Source of the DNA: Bidens hawaiensis
Taxonomy: Eukaryota; Streptophyta; Magnoliopsida; Asterales; Asteraceae
Direction of reading: 5' to 3'
Length of the DNA stretch: 64,000 nucleotides
Assembly (NCBI GenBank): GCA_021521415.1
Contig: JAIQDT010003876.1
Coordinates: 124,001-188,000, forward strand
This document shows, one piece after another, positions 11,736 to 24,211 of the stretch. How positions within the stretch are numbered: the stretch's first letter is position 1; each line of letters opens with the position of its first letter. The notes beneath the pieces are model-generated. The model did not search any database. It saw nothing but the letters and a program-made list of their open reading frames with translations, and had not been told where the DNA came from. The position numbers and the translations under genes were made by a program.

Positions 11736-12514
11736 ATCTTATGCAATGCACAAAAATAAGCGTATAGACAATGGTGCCACAGATAGAGCACGCCAATGGT
11801 GCCTCAATTGATGCCCTGTGTCCCTATAGGTGGATGTGCTTGGGTATTGAGGTCAATGAAACATTATTTTTCCTATAAAGTCAAAAATAGCCATGTAAAA
11901 TGGTTCAATAATATGACGATAATCAATGTTTAATAGGAACATGCGAAAATGAGTCTAAAGAATTAACAATACACATGTATAGCAATGACTTGATAAAATA
12001 TGCGCGCCAATAATCTATGATAAGTTGACGACGATGATATTAATAACTAATAAATGAACAAATAAGACCTTTTCTATGAGTGACGGACCAAAAATCCATG
12101 CACTATGAGATTTACGAAAAAATATATTAAGCTAAAAAAAATGATCACAGAATTCGTACCTTAATCGATGAACAAAATCATGATACGTATAAATAGTCCT
12201 TATGTCGCACGCGAACTTACAATATTATTTTAACTAGAATTATATTCTTGACATTCTTTTTCATCGTTGGTATTAATTATACCGTTTTATTCTTTTGATC
12301 ATATCGTAAAATTACGTCATTTGTTTGCGTGTTTATAATCCTAGTTAATACCCACAAGATAACTATTCTATTGTTATTAAACCCACAATATAAAGATAAA
12401 TCTATCTATATATATAATTTCTTACATTTGGAGTTCTCACGTCGCCCCCCTATTTCACGCCACTAGATCGCTTGATTTGAAAATGACGTCTTATCATTGA
12501 TTTAAATATTAAAA
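11736..12514. other. AT-rich non-coding stretch
   Basis: No coding domain or repeat boundary recognised. The left end may still be diverged gypsy RNase H/spacer sequence on the minus strand. Confidence 0.3.
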
Positions 12515-14333
12515 ATGGGTTATGGGTGGTATCCACGAGTTTCGATACCTAGATTCGAAAAATGGAGAACGGAGGTGAGAGAGAGAGTGAGGGAGGAGGT
12601 GAGAGAGGCAAGACGACGACATAGGGCCTCCGACGGTGACCAAGATTTGAACAGAGAGACCTCCTTCTATGTGTCTAACATTCCAGAAGGTGCTTCAAGT
12701 AATGATCTGTGGAAGGTGTTTGGGCATTTGGGTATTATGTCAGACGCTTATGTTGTGAAGAAGAAGGATGTGGGTGGAATTTTTTCGGTTTCGTCAGATT
12801 TAAAGCATTGGTGGATGCCACCAGATTTGTCGAAAACTTGAAGGACGTTACGATTCTGAAGCAATGGTGGCAGTGTCGGTGGCGAGGTTTGATAAAAACC
12901 ATAAGAAGTTGTCGAACGTTGATGCTAAAATGCAAGAAGAGCCGGCTCCTCGTCCGGTGAGGTTGGAGAAGACTTCGTTTACACAAGTGGGTGTTTCATA
13001 CAAGGCGGCGGTGGACAATTCTGACTTGAGGCAGTGCACTACGATGGAATTTCTGCAATCCAAAGAGTCCACATGGGAAAGGTATCCACTCGAGGCTTCG
13101 GTTTGGGATAATCAAGTCATCCCTTTTGACAGGATTGCGGGCTTAAAAGTTGTTGGGTTACCTATCATGCTCTGTGATAACGCAGCATATCATAAATTGG
13201 TTAGATTTTTGGAAGCATCGTCCGCCCTTTGGATTTCTCGTGGCATGAGTCGGATAACTCCACGGGAGAATGTTTTGTGCTCACAAAATCCGGGAGTTGA
13301 ATTGAAGAGGAAATTATCGTGAGGTGGAAGGGATCAAATTTCTCGGTTTGGGTTATTAAAGAGATGAAATCATGGGTGCCAATCTTTAGTGATTTTTATG
13401 TTTTTTCAAACTCTAGAAGTTCGGATTCTGACGCGGACATCCAGATGAGGATACTGGAGGTGGAAGAGGGGGAGGTTAGAAATGGTTCTCCGACGAAGGT
13501 GGGTGATGGGTGTCTACCGGTCGACCCAATTGACCGTTGTGTTCAACAGGGTAACGAGGTTCCGACTGATGTTCCAAGAATATAGGTAGGCTGAGGTTGA
13601 TGTTTTTGGAGACAACAAAATTTTTAAAGATCTTGGGAGCAACTTGGGTGGAGGATCCCCATTTTATGTGGGCTGCCAGTTAGTTTCCAACTCAAGAAAG
13701 AGGCCTAGAAGAGTACGAAGCCCCAAGTTCGGAGAGCCCAGTGCTTAATTCAAAGGAAGATGGGACTGTGTCATCCCCTTTTCTAACATTCCTTTCCCAG
13801 ATCTATGCAATTCCATGAAAGGTGGTAACTCAAATTCGGTCAACGAGATTCATATGAGTCTTCTCAAGGCGTATGTGTCTGAGCCTTTGGTACCACTGCT
13901 GGAGATTTCTCATAGCGTCAATCTGGAGGAAACCGCCACCGGTTCCGGTACGTCAGACTCATGTATTGATTTGGAGGTAGAAGTGACAATTAAGATTGGG
14001 TCTGATCTTGGAATTGAATGGGGAAACCATAGGGCTCAAATTAGAGTAGTAATCAAGGGTGAAGGTGGTTAACAGGTTTTCCAGTGATTTGGTTTTGGTG
14101 TTTGTTAGGTGAGATCTTGGTGGTGGTTTTATGTTGCTTGGTTTTCTAATGGTGACTTTAGGTCAAGGTTGGGTGGTTTGTCTTTAGTATTTTGGTGAGA
14201 GTTTCGGTTGTTTTCGGGCGATTCAGGTAAGGTTTTTTCGTTTGCTTGTTTCAGTGGTTGTATTCGGTGTTTTCTAGCTTCTTGCTAGCTTGTTTTAATA
14301 TTTATATAATTTTTTTGGTCGTTCAAAAAAAAT
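12515..14333 (+). pseudogene. LINE (L1-type) ORF1 remnant with RRM-like domain and 3' A-tail
   Basis: Consecutive frames give an Arg/Glu-rich N-terminus, then TSFYVSNIPEGAS (an RNP2-like strand of an RNA-recognition motif), and, after a frameshift near 12780, NFFGFVRFKALVDATRFVENL (RNP1-like GFVRF). A third frame (12864-13322) continues the ORF1 body, followed by acidic segments to 14072. Plant L1-type ORF1 proteins have this architecture. No ORF2 (endonuclease/RT) follows: the sequence passes through a T/G-rich 3' region and stops in an A-run at about 14325-14333, typical of target-primed insertion. Several frameshifts; no function expected. Confidence 0.65.
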
Positions 14334-15582
14334 ATATCCGAAAAACGGGCTAGAACCTCTCATGACATTACATCCATACCACCTATGTTTCTCTTCCATT
14401 ATCCTCTCTCTCTCTAATACATACATCCCATATCAATCATTATATTCAAGTTCCAAATTTTAAATCTCTCATCATCTCATCTGCTTCGCTCTCACCAACA
14501 ACCTAGGGTTTAATTCCACTAGTTTCTACTCCTGTCATTGTAACATTTGTTAATTTTCAAACCCGAAAACCCAACCCATTTTAAATTTTGGCTTTCGTTC
14601 ATATATATACATATATATTATAATGTTATTAATTAATTTCATCATTCGTTTCATTTATCTTATGTGGCATTCGTCGTTTTTATTTGCATTTGTATTCGTT
14701 AAATTGACCCGTTTAATGTTTCGATGTATTCTTATTATTCGTTCACCGTTATATAATATATCCGATTGTTTAAGTTATTATTCATTTATTCCTATTCTTT
14801 TTGTTCAAATAAAGAAACTCCGAGATTTAAAGTCTTTATTTAATCGAGTTCCAAACTAGTCGGGTATAATATGAAAATATTCCAAAAACATATTAACTTG
14901 TATTTCAATTTTAAAACAATTCAAAGATAAAGGTCCAATATGTAATTATGATTTAAATTTCATATTTAAAACAATATGAAAGTTGAGGGTTAAAAGTGTA
15001 AAATTTATTTAAATTATAATATTTTAAATCAATTAATCCCAACCTAGCACCCGTTTTCCCGGTGGCAGTCTCCGGCGAACCCCAACCACTGCGTAAATCA
15101 TGCGTTTGACCCAATTAAAGCTTGCAATATTATTGCTCCATAACGGCAAATGTATATTGAATGATAATAACGTGTTTTAAATACCCAATGATGCGTATTG
15201 AACCCATAACTGACCAGAAATTTATCAAAACCCATTAACTCGCATTTAATATTACACGCTCCAATAGATCTTATAAATAGTCTTATAATCTTCACTTAAA
15301 ATTGTCCCTATCGTCAAGCTAAACTAACATACTCTATGTAATCAATATTTGATCTTCAAAGTTTGATTCCGGCCACACCATCTTCCATCATCAATTCTTA
15401 ACATATCTAGGTAATTAATATATGTTTTCGTTTAGTTTTTACCCATAAATCAAAACCCCTAACAAAGTTTGAGCAAACATGGAAAGGATTAAAGGAATTG
15501 AATCTAGGGTTTGATGATGAAGATGATGAACTTTAATACTTTGTATATAATTAACTATTTTCATATATCAATCAAATATCAA

Positions 15583-15645
15583 GATGGTCCAGTTGGTTAG
15601 TGTACTTGACTATGGACAGAGGTACCCGGGTCAAGACACTTTTTT
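15583..15645 (+). repeat. Possible tRNA-related SINE head
   Basis: TGGTCCAGTTGG (15585-15596) fits a pol III A box, and GGGTCAAGAC (15628-15637) is a degenerate B box about 31 bases later. This spacing is that of tRNA-derived SINEs. No clear 3' tail or target duplication was found. Confidence 0.3.
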
Positions 15646-16430
15646 TGGTATTTTATTTTAATCATTTTTTCTTTTATTTATTAATCAAATTAAATAACTA
15701 AAAATTTAGTATAAATTAAATACAATTATTTTAAGTTAAAGAAAATTATTTATAAATCATAATTATCACTTTTCACCTAAAAATCTAGTTTTACTTGCAT
15801 TAGATTTCGTGAAAATCCGATTAAATAATATTATTAAATATCACATTGTTAACTTTATAACTAGCTAAAGTAATTGTTTTCTAGTTAAAATTTTCGTTAA
15901 AATCAATATTTTAAGAACGTTATAATCCTCAATCTAGTGTTAAGTTAATAGTTAAAAAATATTAGATAATAATAATAAAACGTTAAATTTCGTTAAAGCC
16001 TATTGATCAAAATGCCATAAAATAATAAAATATATATTAAAATAGTGCATAATATCTAAAACCAAGTTTATAAACTTTATAATCCCGGTAGCTAGTCCTT
16101 TATTGTGTACCTACGTTATTATTTATAGTTTCTTGAGATTCGATCGCTTCGATTGTTAATTCGCTTTAAGTTATTATTTCAAGTTGTCTTCAATCTCAAA
16201 GGTGAGTTTCTCACACCTCTTCTTACTCCTTTACTACTTTTGGGTGTAGCATATCTATCCTATCCAAATTACAATTTCGTTTAATCATTATTTAATCCGA
16301 TTACTTGTTTGTTTACTTGTTACTTGCTCAAAGATTATGTGCATGGATTACTTCAAGTTAGTATGATCATACGCCTCCTTTGCACTCAAGACATTTGTTG
16401 TTATGAGTGGAAAAGGGCCTCATTATCCGA

Positions 16431-16524
16431 TTACGTTGGTGCACAATTCCAACTGGAAAGGACCTTACTTGCGCTTAACTGAGTACGTTGGTGCACATTC
16501 CCAACTAGAAAGGACTTTACTTGC
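16431..16524 (+). repeat. 52-bp tandem duplication in split LTR
   Basis: TACGTTGGTGCACA(A)TTCC-AACT-GAAAGGAC-TTACTTGC occurs twice, 52 bases apart. Element B inserted just after the second copy. Confidence 0.8.
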
Positions 16525-16531
16525 TTATTTA

Positions 16532-16930
16532 TTTAAGCCCCAGTCCCGGTGCCCTACTTTGATGTTAGATTTACTCATAAACACAGTTCTAAATATCAGA
16601 GTTAATTAATAGTTTTTCACAGAAAATAAAAACATCAAACATATTTTACAAAATCATAACATTCTGTTTTAAAACATTCAAATTTTCTTAAGATAAAACA
16701 TCATAACTTTCCTTCACTAGATGAAAGTCAGCTCAGTCCATGCCATCGTTCCCCCTCAAGCTAGCTCTTTCATCCTATTTGCCTGCGTGCATACTAAAAG
16801 TCAGTTACACTGAGTGAGTTCTAGTTAATAAGGCAACATACAATATATACACATACTTATTTATAAATACGAGTCCGAAGATACATATCCCAATCTTATC
16901 CTGTTATCTTTCGATATACATATTTCATTC
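16532..16930 (-). mobile_element. 3' LTR of element B, distal segment
   Basis: It carries the CCCCAGTCCCGGTGCCCTAC text also seen at 59970 and, inverted, at the end of LTR A. The expected terminal TG is mutated to TT (16532). Athila-1 interrupts it at the CATTC duplication (16926-16930). Confidence 0.85.
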
Positions 16931-18107
16931 TGATGACCGTCATTCAAGTCATGCATAAACCTAAATAACCTAAGCAGATAGGGTAAATAAGGTATCGTAT
17001 CCACCAGGAGTATGTAGTCAATGCAATTCGTGTTAACAATTTTAATATTATGAAGTGATAGATTTTAGTATTGATCACACAAGCAATATTTTGAATTTAG
17101 AATTAAACAGACAAACGAGTAAACAAGTTTCAATAAATTAAAAAAAGCAAATCATACCCGGGACTTAAAGTAAGCAACCAACAATGATCACTTGCAAACT
17201 AACAGGTTATTGATTAACGATTAACTACAGACTAATCAACCAGACAAAACCTTAGACATCAACAATCGCTTTACACACGGCACTGGTTATCAAACAGTCC
17301 CTGCCAGTGTGACTAAGATAAGGGAAATTATATGTTTTATTGTATTCAATCTAATCAAACAGTCATATGATCAATTATCATAGCAACTGGTAACGAATGG
17401 TTCAGATCAACATAAACCTAAACCAATGGAACACACAAAAATACCAAACATCAATAATAATATATCAACCATAAACAATCATACATAAGTGTTCTTAGTA
17501 ACATGAGAAACTGAAAGGGTTACAAACTATACATTCCCAGGTGAGATTCTAGGAGATTAGCCGAGCCTCGACATCGTGGAATCGTCAAAAATAATGATAT
17601 GATGCATGTATATGGTCTCTGTACGATCTAGAAGGATGGAATCACTGCCTCCAAGCTCCGCAAACCGCCTCATTTGATAAAAACGAAGATAGGGTCGTCA
17701 ATGATGAAAATTTGATATTAACCCTAATAGCCGTCTGCACACCCCATCGCGATAGGCGATGGGGTCATCACTGGCGTATCACGATGGACAAGAAGTCAAA
17801 TTCATTAATCCCCCATCGCGATACGCGACGGGTCCTCCAGCAAGCCCATGGCGTATCGCGACGGGTCCTCCAGCAAGCCTATCGCGTATCGCGATGGGTC
17901 TTGTTCCAGTAATCTTTGTTAATGTTTCTCTTTTTGCGTGCTGAATGTCCCGGGTCTTCATCCGTGCCACAACAGGTCCAAATTGAGTACTTTAATGCCT
18001 GTGACCTGAAATACAATAAACACGTATGAAGTATTAAAGTTCCTACAATAAACGATTAAAACTAAGAAATAAACGAACTAAAGCATGTACAAATTAACCA
18101 ACCATCA
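16931..18107 (-). mobile_element. 3' LTR of Athila-1 (1177 bp)
   Basis: In plus coordinates it starts TGATGACCGTC and ends CAACCATCA. It aligns along its length with 29121-30273, with moderate divergence and small indels. Includes the dyad cluster at 17741-17898. Confidence 0.92.
17741..17898. repeat. Dyad cluster, Athila-1 3' LTR (5 sites)
   Basis: Sites centred near 17753, 17778, 17822, 17855 and 17888 are variants of arms CCCATCGCG and CGCGATGGG around ATA or TAT. The first has perfect 10-base arms, ACCCCATCGC and GCGATGGGGT, around GATAG. Spacing is about 25, 44, 33 and 33 bases. Confidence 0.85.
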
Positions 18108-18130
18108 CATCCCCACACTTATCTTTTGCT
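18108..18130 (-). promoter_or_regulatory. Polypurine tract of Athila-1
   Basis: The minus strand reads AAGATAAGTGTGGGGATG directly before the LTR start, the AAGTGTGGGGA text typical of Athila elements; Athila-2 has nearly the same (45222-45237). Confidence 0.8.
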
Positions 18131-20249
18131 TGCCCTCAAGCAAACTCTAAAGCAAACATCAACATCTATCATAGGTATGTAAATTATCTCCATCAATACT
18201 AATAAGGCTTAAGGTCATACCCAGTATCCCAGACTGAGACTTTCTAGATTGATACCACAAATACGGTTAAGTGCTATAATAAAAACAATAGAGCCGCCCA
18301 GACGAGTGTACTTTGTTTATGGTTAAGGCACACATGCTAATACCCCTCATAATATAACATCTATCCTCTCGGTTTAATATCGGGACTAGCAAAAGATGTG
18401 CTAGTATCACTCTGCTCTCAGTACCTAGTACAAACAACTGTCCATCCATATAACTGCTTTGACACAAATGAAAATCAAGAGGACTTAAAATGGGTTGTAA
18501 CGGTGCTAGGTGTAAGGGTATGGAAGGGAAATTTTCAAGTAGCTCAAATGATCTGACCCGGCTTATTACAAATCAATTAAATAAACAATAATAACATAAA
18601 CATTGATTTCATCTTTTTCTTTCAAGACACAAACGAACTACTAATTACATAACTGAATATAAACAAACATCTTTTTGGCTTTTTGCTATTTTATTTTATT
18701 TTATTTATTTATATAATTTTTTTACCATAAGTAATGCTTAATATTGGAACAGATACAAACACAAAAACAAATGCGAATACAAAGAAACTTATTATGCCAA
18801 ATCGTCTCGTAATATAACATCGGGGTTAATCGAATGAAAGAATAGGCCCAAGAAATGTTTTCTAAGGGAACCAACCCCCCGCCCATCACATTGCCCTCAC
18901 TCATATGTATAATGTATGAGGCCCAACCCCCAGTACCCACACTCTCACTAATCCTGACGAGGCTTAGCCTAATTCCCTCTATCACTTTTGCATTTATGCC
19001 AACTACGATACCGTTGCATGAGTACCTGTCCCCATGACTCATTATCCCCGCCTAAACGACTCCATTTTCAACTTCTCGTTATGAAAACATTTGTGAGTAA
19101 GACTATCGAGAAGCTGAAAAACCGAACATGACCAGAAACCTATAACTTGGCATTAATGGCAATAATTAAAGTTAACAACTTTGGTTTATGAACACTCTTC
19201 GAGGTACTATCGGGCTAAAATTTTCAAATTCCCCCCATCCCCACAATTAAGGTTTACATTGTCCTAAATGTTAAAATATTTAAGCATTTAATAAACATTT
19301 GAGGGACGGGGTTGAAATTGACTTTTTGACTGTTAAGCAATTTAAAAACTTGGGGCTCAAATGTGATGGCTCTACTAGAAATTATACAATTACACTTTTA
19401 ACATTCAAACTAATAATACAAAACAAATTATGAAACTGAAATCACCTGATATCAATGAGACTGGAAAAGGACCAGTCGACTCGCTAACTCTCATAAACAC
19501 TCGTATACTCTCGTCTCGATCAAGTACCAAACTGACAACCGAACCTGCAAAATCTCAAGACGTGTAAAAGCAAGCTTCTCACAAGTGTATGACAGAGGTC
19601 TATTAAAAGTTATGAAAATGATTTTCTGTTAATTTCAAGAGTTAAGTTGTTTCATAAAAAAATTTGTTAAACAAGTTAAAAACGTTAAAAGACCTAACTC
19701 ACTTTCATCGGAATCATGATTACATTTAGCATATGCAACAAACCCTTTAAACCTCCCGGTAGCCCGATAGGATGAGTGGGGTTACAACATAATATACACA
19801 TAAATCAAACACAGCAGATATCAAAAGATATATATACATATACGCCTAACTAGTTACCCATACAATATTCCTAAAATAATAATATTAAATACAAACCATG
19901 AGAATAAAAACAAAATAAAAGCAATAGCAAAAGGGTAACAAAAAATCTACTATGTAGGTGGAGTATCATCAGCATCATCCTTCGGGTCCACCGGCTGCTA
20001 CACTGTAATAGTCAATGAAGGTGGGAGCGATACTTGCATAGCAATAAATAATAATCGAAAATACTCATCATGACAGGCCAGGTGGGCCCACTGGGCCAAC
20101 TCTCCTTCTGCATCACCAACTACTGCTGATAAATCATAGCCAATGTGACTGACCGCTGCGGCTGCTGCTGTGATGATGATGATGATGATGCCTGTCTCAA
20201 TGGATGCTGGTGTTGAGGATGCTCAATGTGCGGGATCGGAGCATGCTGC
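18131..20249 (-). other. Athila-1 3' non-coding region
   Basis: No coherent open frame on the sense strand. It holds an A/T-rich run (about 18680-18725) and a GAT/GCT microsatellite at 20160-20190. In Athila elements this place can hold an envelope-like ORF; I see no signal peptide plus membrane segment to support one here. Confidence 0.5.
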
Positions 20250-21401
20250 CTATGTGTCGGGATCCCCCTCTGTAGTGCAACGGCAACACCTGATCCTACA
20301 AGCGGTGGTACTAGCGACCCCTCTCACACCCGGACTAAAGCCACGGGACCATACATGCCAATCATCCCGGCCCAACGAGCCTCCACCAATGAAAAAATCC
20401 TGTAGCCGGCCCGGGAGTAAAATAACCAACCGGATAACGGTCGAACACACCGAGTCGCTGGGCGATCCTCGTGACGTATGGCCCAAAGTAAGCGTGCCGA
20501 GGAACCCTGTAAGCTTCGACCTCGTGCGAACGACGATAGCAGGAGCATCACCACATGGGCTTGTCGGCGGCCAATGATGGAAAGAAGACACGACATATCG
20601 AGATTTCTGCACTTCTCGTGACCCGAATGTCGGCCCACGACAGTACTAGCAATGATCCTGTGAATGTAGCGATGGACGGGGTCCTTGATGGATGACTCCA
20701 CAATGGTGCTGGAGTGGGCCACGTCGGCGATCTCCGCCCAATACTGGCCGAGTTGGTCCTCCGTAAGAAAGTGCTAATGGGCTGCTGAGTATGTGGCTTG
20801 TAACCACAAAAACTCTGCAGGAAATCAGGACTCTGAACCTGCTCAGCCGTATAAAATCCGGTGGCTATAGCGAAGTAAGGGACGGACATCTCAGAAAGAT
20901 GTCGCCCAGTGAAAATGACACCCCGTGCGGATCAAGAAAGTCCGTGGGCATGAATATAAAAGTCGAGTAAAACTCGCATGTGAGCTCGACATATGGAGTC
21001 GAGTCACACGCGAGCACGTCAGCGCACGGACCAGTCAACAATGCACGTACCTGGACGTCGATGCCCAAATCTCGCAGCAACGTCCAATTGAATGAGCGGT
21101 GATGCAAGAGCTGCATCTGTCGAATCCTGTCCAGTCTCGTATACTCATCTGACATAATCCTGAACCGTAGCACCTGGTGATGTGTGCGACGTCCATCACC
21201 CATAATCTCCTCAGGGTCGATGTCAGGAGTAATCGGTAACTCCTGACCATCGTAATGTATGACCCTAGGCTGCCACAGCTAAATGGGGCGAGGCGGCTAG
21301 GTCTCTCCCCGAGGAGCCACTACGGGGCCACGGCGGCCCGCAACTTCGGGTTTCTACCTCTTGCGCCCTGCGGCACGAGAAGAACCGGGTATATCAGACA
21401 T
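20250..21401 (-). pseudogene. ATHILA ORF1-family protein, broken
   Basis: The frame opens at 21401 with MSDIPGSSRAAGRKR and stops at once. Later frames carry family wording: LHHRSFNWTLLRDLGIDV and YVELTCEFYSTF (20865-21203), then AHSSTI..IKDPVHRYIHRII and RNLDMSCLLSIIGRRQAH (20548-20722). These match the plant ATHILA ORF-1 family, a protein of unknown function encoded outside gag-pol. At least three frameshifts or stops break it. Base composition here is higher in GC than the surroundings, as expected of former coding DNA. Confidence 0.7.
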
Positions 21402-22405
21402 ATCTGGAAAATTTAACACTTTAAGTTAGATATGTCAACAGTGATTGTGGCGACGACCGTATAGCATTTCGGTTGCGGTCGTCCCACATAATAAAATAAT
21501 ATTATAATAATACTAAAATAATAAAATAATATTGTAATCCTAAAAGTAAATAATATGAAAAATTTGGGGACTCCCTGCACGTAAATCTAAAAACCAGATT
21601 GTGCCAGCCGAATGGAGATTGAGTACTGGCGGTACAATTAATTTTCAATTCATATCCAACTACACATGTCCCTACACTCGATTAAAAAACTGACAACCAG
21701 ACTCGACTTGATACTTAACAAACCGACACGAACACAAACTGACTCGAACAAACTAAATGAACTGATAGACAGTCTCTAATAACGTGCAACTAACAAATAA
21801 ATTGTCGGCAACAAAGAAATGTGTTACATCAAAACCCGACTTGTCACCCGTTTAACATAAATCGAACACCCACATTTAATCAAACTAATAACCAAACCAA
21901 TCCAACCAGGCAACCAAAATCTCAAACTAACAACCAAGTCGACCATCAAAGTTTACCATTTCTCCATTTAACACCTAAGCTAAACCGACATTCCCGATAG
22001 AATCAAACTAACACGAAACAAAACCTATGTATCAAAACCACACACACCCGTACCCGCAACCCGATAATATTCCCGTGCTCAATAAAATAATATAAAATCC
22101 TACTCGATGTCAATCAAACAAAGATAATATAAACTGACATGAGTGGTTATGAGGGTGTACGGTGGTGTGTGGATACGGCGGTGAGGGACAACGGCGGTGG
22201 TGGTGGTGGTTTGTGACGACAGGGGTGGTGGTGGTTTAATGGTGATGGTGGAAGGATGGTGGTGGGTGGTGACTATGGTGGTGTCAGTGGCAGAGGGTGT
22301 GGTGTGTTCACCGAAGGAGAAGGAGAAGCGACGGGGAAAAGAGAAGAAGAAGAAAGAAAGAAGAAGACGAAGCGGTTTTAATAAAAAAAAATTCAGATCT
22401 CTATG
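21402..22405 (-). other. Athila-1 internal non-coding region, GGT-rich on plus strand
   Basis: From 22160 to 22300 the plus strand is a GGTGGT-rich purine/keto tract (the sense strand reads CCACCA). Open frames on either strand here are low-complexity artefacts. The rest is AT-rich without recognised domains. Confidence 0.5.
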
Positions 22406-22615
22406 ACCCATCGCGATACGCGATGGGTTAAATGGGTGGTGATCGCGTATCGCCACCCAAATCTGTGGCAATTAGGGTTTGACCCCACCTCGTATCGCGA
22501 TGGGGTTTGGATAGACGTCATCGTGTATCGCGATGACGTCACCCATATCTGGGACAACACAGTTATCGCGATACGCGATGATGGAGCTTGTAAGCCCATC
22601 GCATATCGCGATGTG
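22406..22615. repeat. Internal dyad cluster of Athila-1 (6 sites)
   Basis: Centres lie near 22417, 22447, 22494, 22527, 22572 and 22605. The first is a perfect 10+10 dyad, arms ACCCATCGCG and CGCGATGGGT around ATA. The fourth (22514-22540) has 12-base arms, GACGTCATCGTG and CGCGATGACGTC, with one mismatch: the outer bases differ from the standard site on both arms together. Spacer sequences differ from those of the LTR clusters. Confidence 0.85.
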
Positions 22616-23089
22616 TGCTGTTAACAGATAGTTTTTTGCCATATCGTGTCTGGACATTTTCCAACCCGACCACTTTTCGGCATCCCGACATCACCTTGAA
22701 CCCGAGTCTGAACTCAAAACACACTTTACGTACCTGGAAAGACGTGTAATTGATCAAACTCTTACCGAACTTCAAGAACTTCCAACTCTTCAACAAAACT
22801 CAACAAAATGAAAACAAACTTGACAGGCACTTACAAACCCCGGGTTTCCTCCCGTAAGCACTAAATTTAAAGTTTACAGCTCGATAGTGCCTCGAACACT
22901 CAATAGTCTTCATAAACCAGTGAAATCACAATAAAACTCACCGATTCCTTGTTTATCTCGTGAATATCCTTCATCTCCAAGTATGGCTTCAATCTATAGC
23001 CATTTACCACTTGCCTCACATGATCATAAAATTCCTCAATCTCGTATTGACCATGGTTTCCAACTTAATTAACCGAATACGGGCTTGTT
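22616..23089 (-). other. Region after Athila-1 integrase
   Basis: Diverged DNA between the end of the integrase reading and the dyad cluster. No domain recognised. Confidence 0.4.
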
Positions 23090-24130
23090 GACTTACTTTT
23101 CAACTTCCCGGGAAGAGCTTCATCCTTGGGTTGTATAGCCAAACTTTTTGACCAACGTTAAAATTCATCAACCGGATGTTAGCATCGTGAACTTTCTGCA
23201 TCTTTTCCTTGTAAGCGGACGCACAATCGTATGCCTCGTCTCTCAACTCCTCAATCTCGCACAAAGCCAAATTCCTCGCCTTACCTGCATCATCATAATC
23301 AATATTAACCTGTTTAGTAGCCCAAAGCGCTCTTTGTTCAATTTCAACCGGTAAATGGTAATCCTTTCCTTATACAAGTCTATAAGGAGTGGTTCCAATT
23401 GGCGTTTTATATTCAGTTCGGTAGGCCCATAAAGCATCGGTCAACTTGGTTGACCAATCCTTTCAGTCCGTTCGAACGGTTTTCGGTCAAATCTGTGTGA
23501 TTTGCCTATTGGAAACCTCAACTTGTCCACTCATTTGTGGATGGTAAGGAGTTGAAATCCTCTGATCAACACCATATCGTTTAAGCAATTTTTCAAATTT
23601 AAATGTCTTAAAATGAGACCCCCCATCACTTATGATGGTTCGGGGGACTCCAAATCTCGAAAAAAATGTTACTTTAAACGAAATTGCATACAACTACGTG
23701 ATCATTCGTCCTAGTGGCCTTCGCTTCAACCCATTTAGAAACATAGTCAACGGCCACTAGGATGATTATCATGCGATTTCGGGAATGGGCCCATGAAATC
23801 GATCCCCCTAAAATCAAAAATATCAACTACTAGGATCGGGTTCAAGGGCATCTCATCCCTCTTAGAAATGCTCCCGAGTTGTTGACACTTTAAACAGTGT
23901 GTCGCGAACTCGTGAGCATCCTTAAACAATGATGGCCAAAAGAAACCACTCGTTAGGACTTTTCGAGCAGTTTTCTGGCCACTAAAGTGACCACCACACG
24001 CAGACAAATGTGTGTGTTCCAACACCGATCTAACATCCTCCTCGAGTATGCATCGTCTGATCATCTGATCTACACCAATCATGAACAAGTCTGGATCATC
24101 CCAATTGTACTGTTTCGCTTGGGATATCAA
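23090..24130 (-). pseudogene. Athila-1 integrase, broken
   Basis: The N-terminal zinc-binding motif is complete in 23747-24130: HTHLSACGGHFS supplies the histidines and CLKCQQ the cysteines; the first catalytic aspartate lies in FRGIDFMGPF. After a shift, 23487-23693 gives SRFGVPRTIISDGGSHF, with the second aspartate, and STPYHPQMSGQVEVSNRQ, with the glutamate. The C-terminal part (to about 23090) is fragmented. The catalytic residues are thus still legible, but stops and shifts prevent a full product. Confidence 0.85.
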
Positions 24131-24211
24131 TTCTTTCTTCTTCCTCCTTGGCCAGTGCTCTGAGATATCACCTGCAACTTTATAAATAACAATATGAGCA
24201 AACCAGGAATT

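Larger units (their letters stand above)
14334..16526 (+). mobile_element. 5' part of a plus-strand gypsy LTR, split by element B
   Basis: Its continuation is 62714-63043, which ends GTGTTACA next to a tRNA-Met primer-binding site; the two halves meet at the ATTTA target duplication of element B. A TATA box (CTTATAAATAG, about 15272-15282), a GGTAATTAATATATG near 15410 and GGTGAGTTTCTCACACC near 16200 lie in the order seen in the intact Tekay-like LTR at 48320. The true left end is uncertain: TGTAACATTTG at about 14540 would give an LTR of roughly 2.3 kb, but it is not a canonical start. Confidence 0.55.

Noticed and set aside
15272..16220. Host gene promoter and 5' exon (TATA, leader, GTAATT and GTGAGT donor-like sites)
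   Set aside because: The same order of motifs is seen in the gypsy LTRs, and no coding exon follows.
18200..20100. Envelope-like ORF of Athila-1
   Set aside because: No coherent sense-strand frame with signal peptide or membrane helix could be read.
20170..20577. 135-codon plus-strand frame
   Set aside because: Antisense shadow of the ATHILA ORF1 remnant, starting in a GAT microsatellite.
22100..22624. Overlapping open frames on both strands with HRD/YRD-type repeats
   Set aside because: They come from the dyad array and the GGT tract; the repeated residues are a translation of the DNA palindromes.
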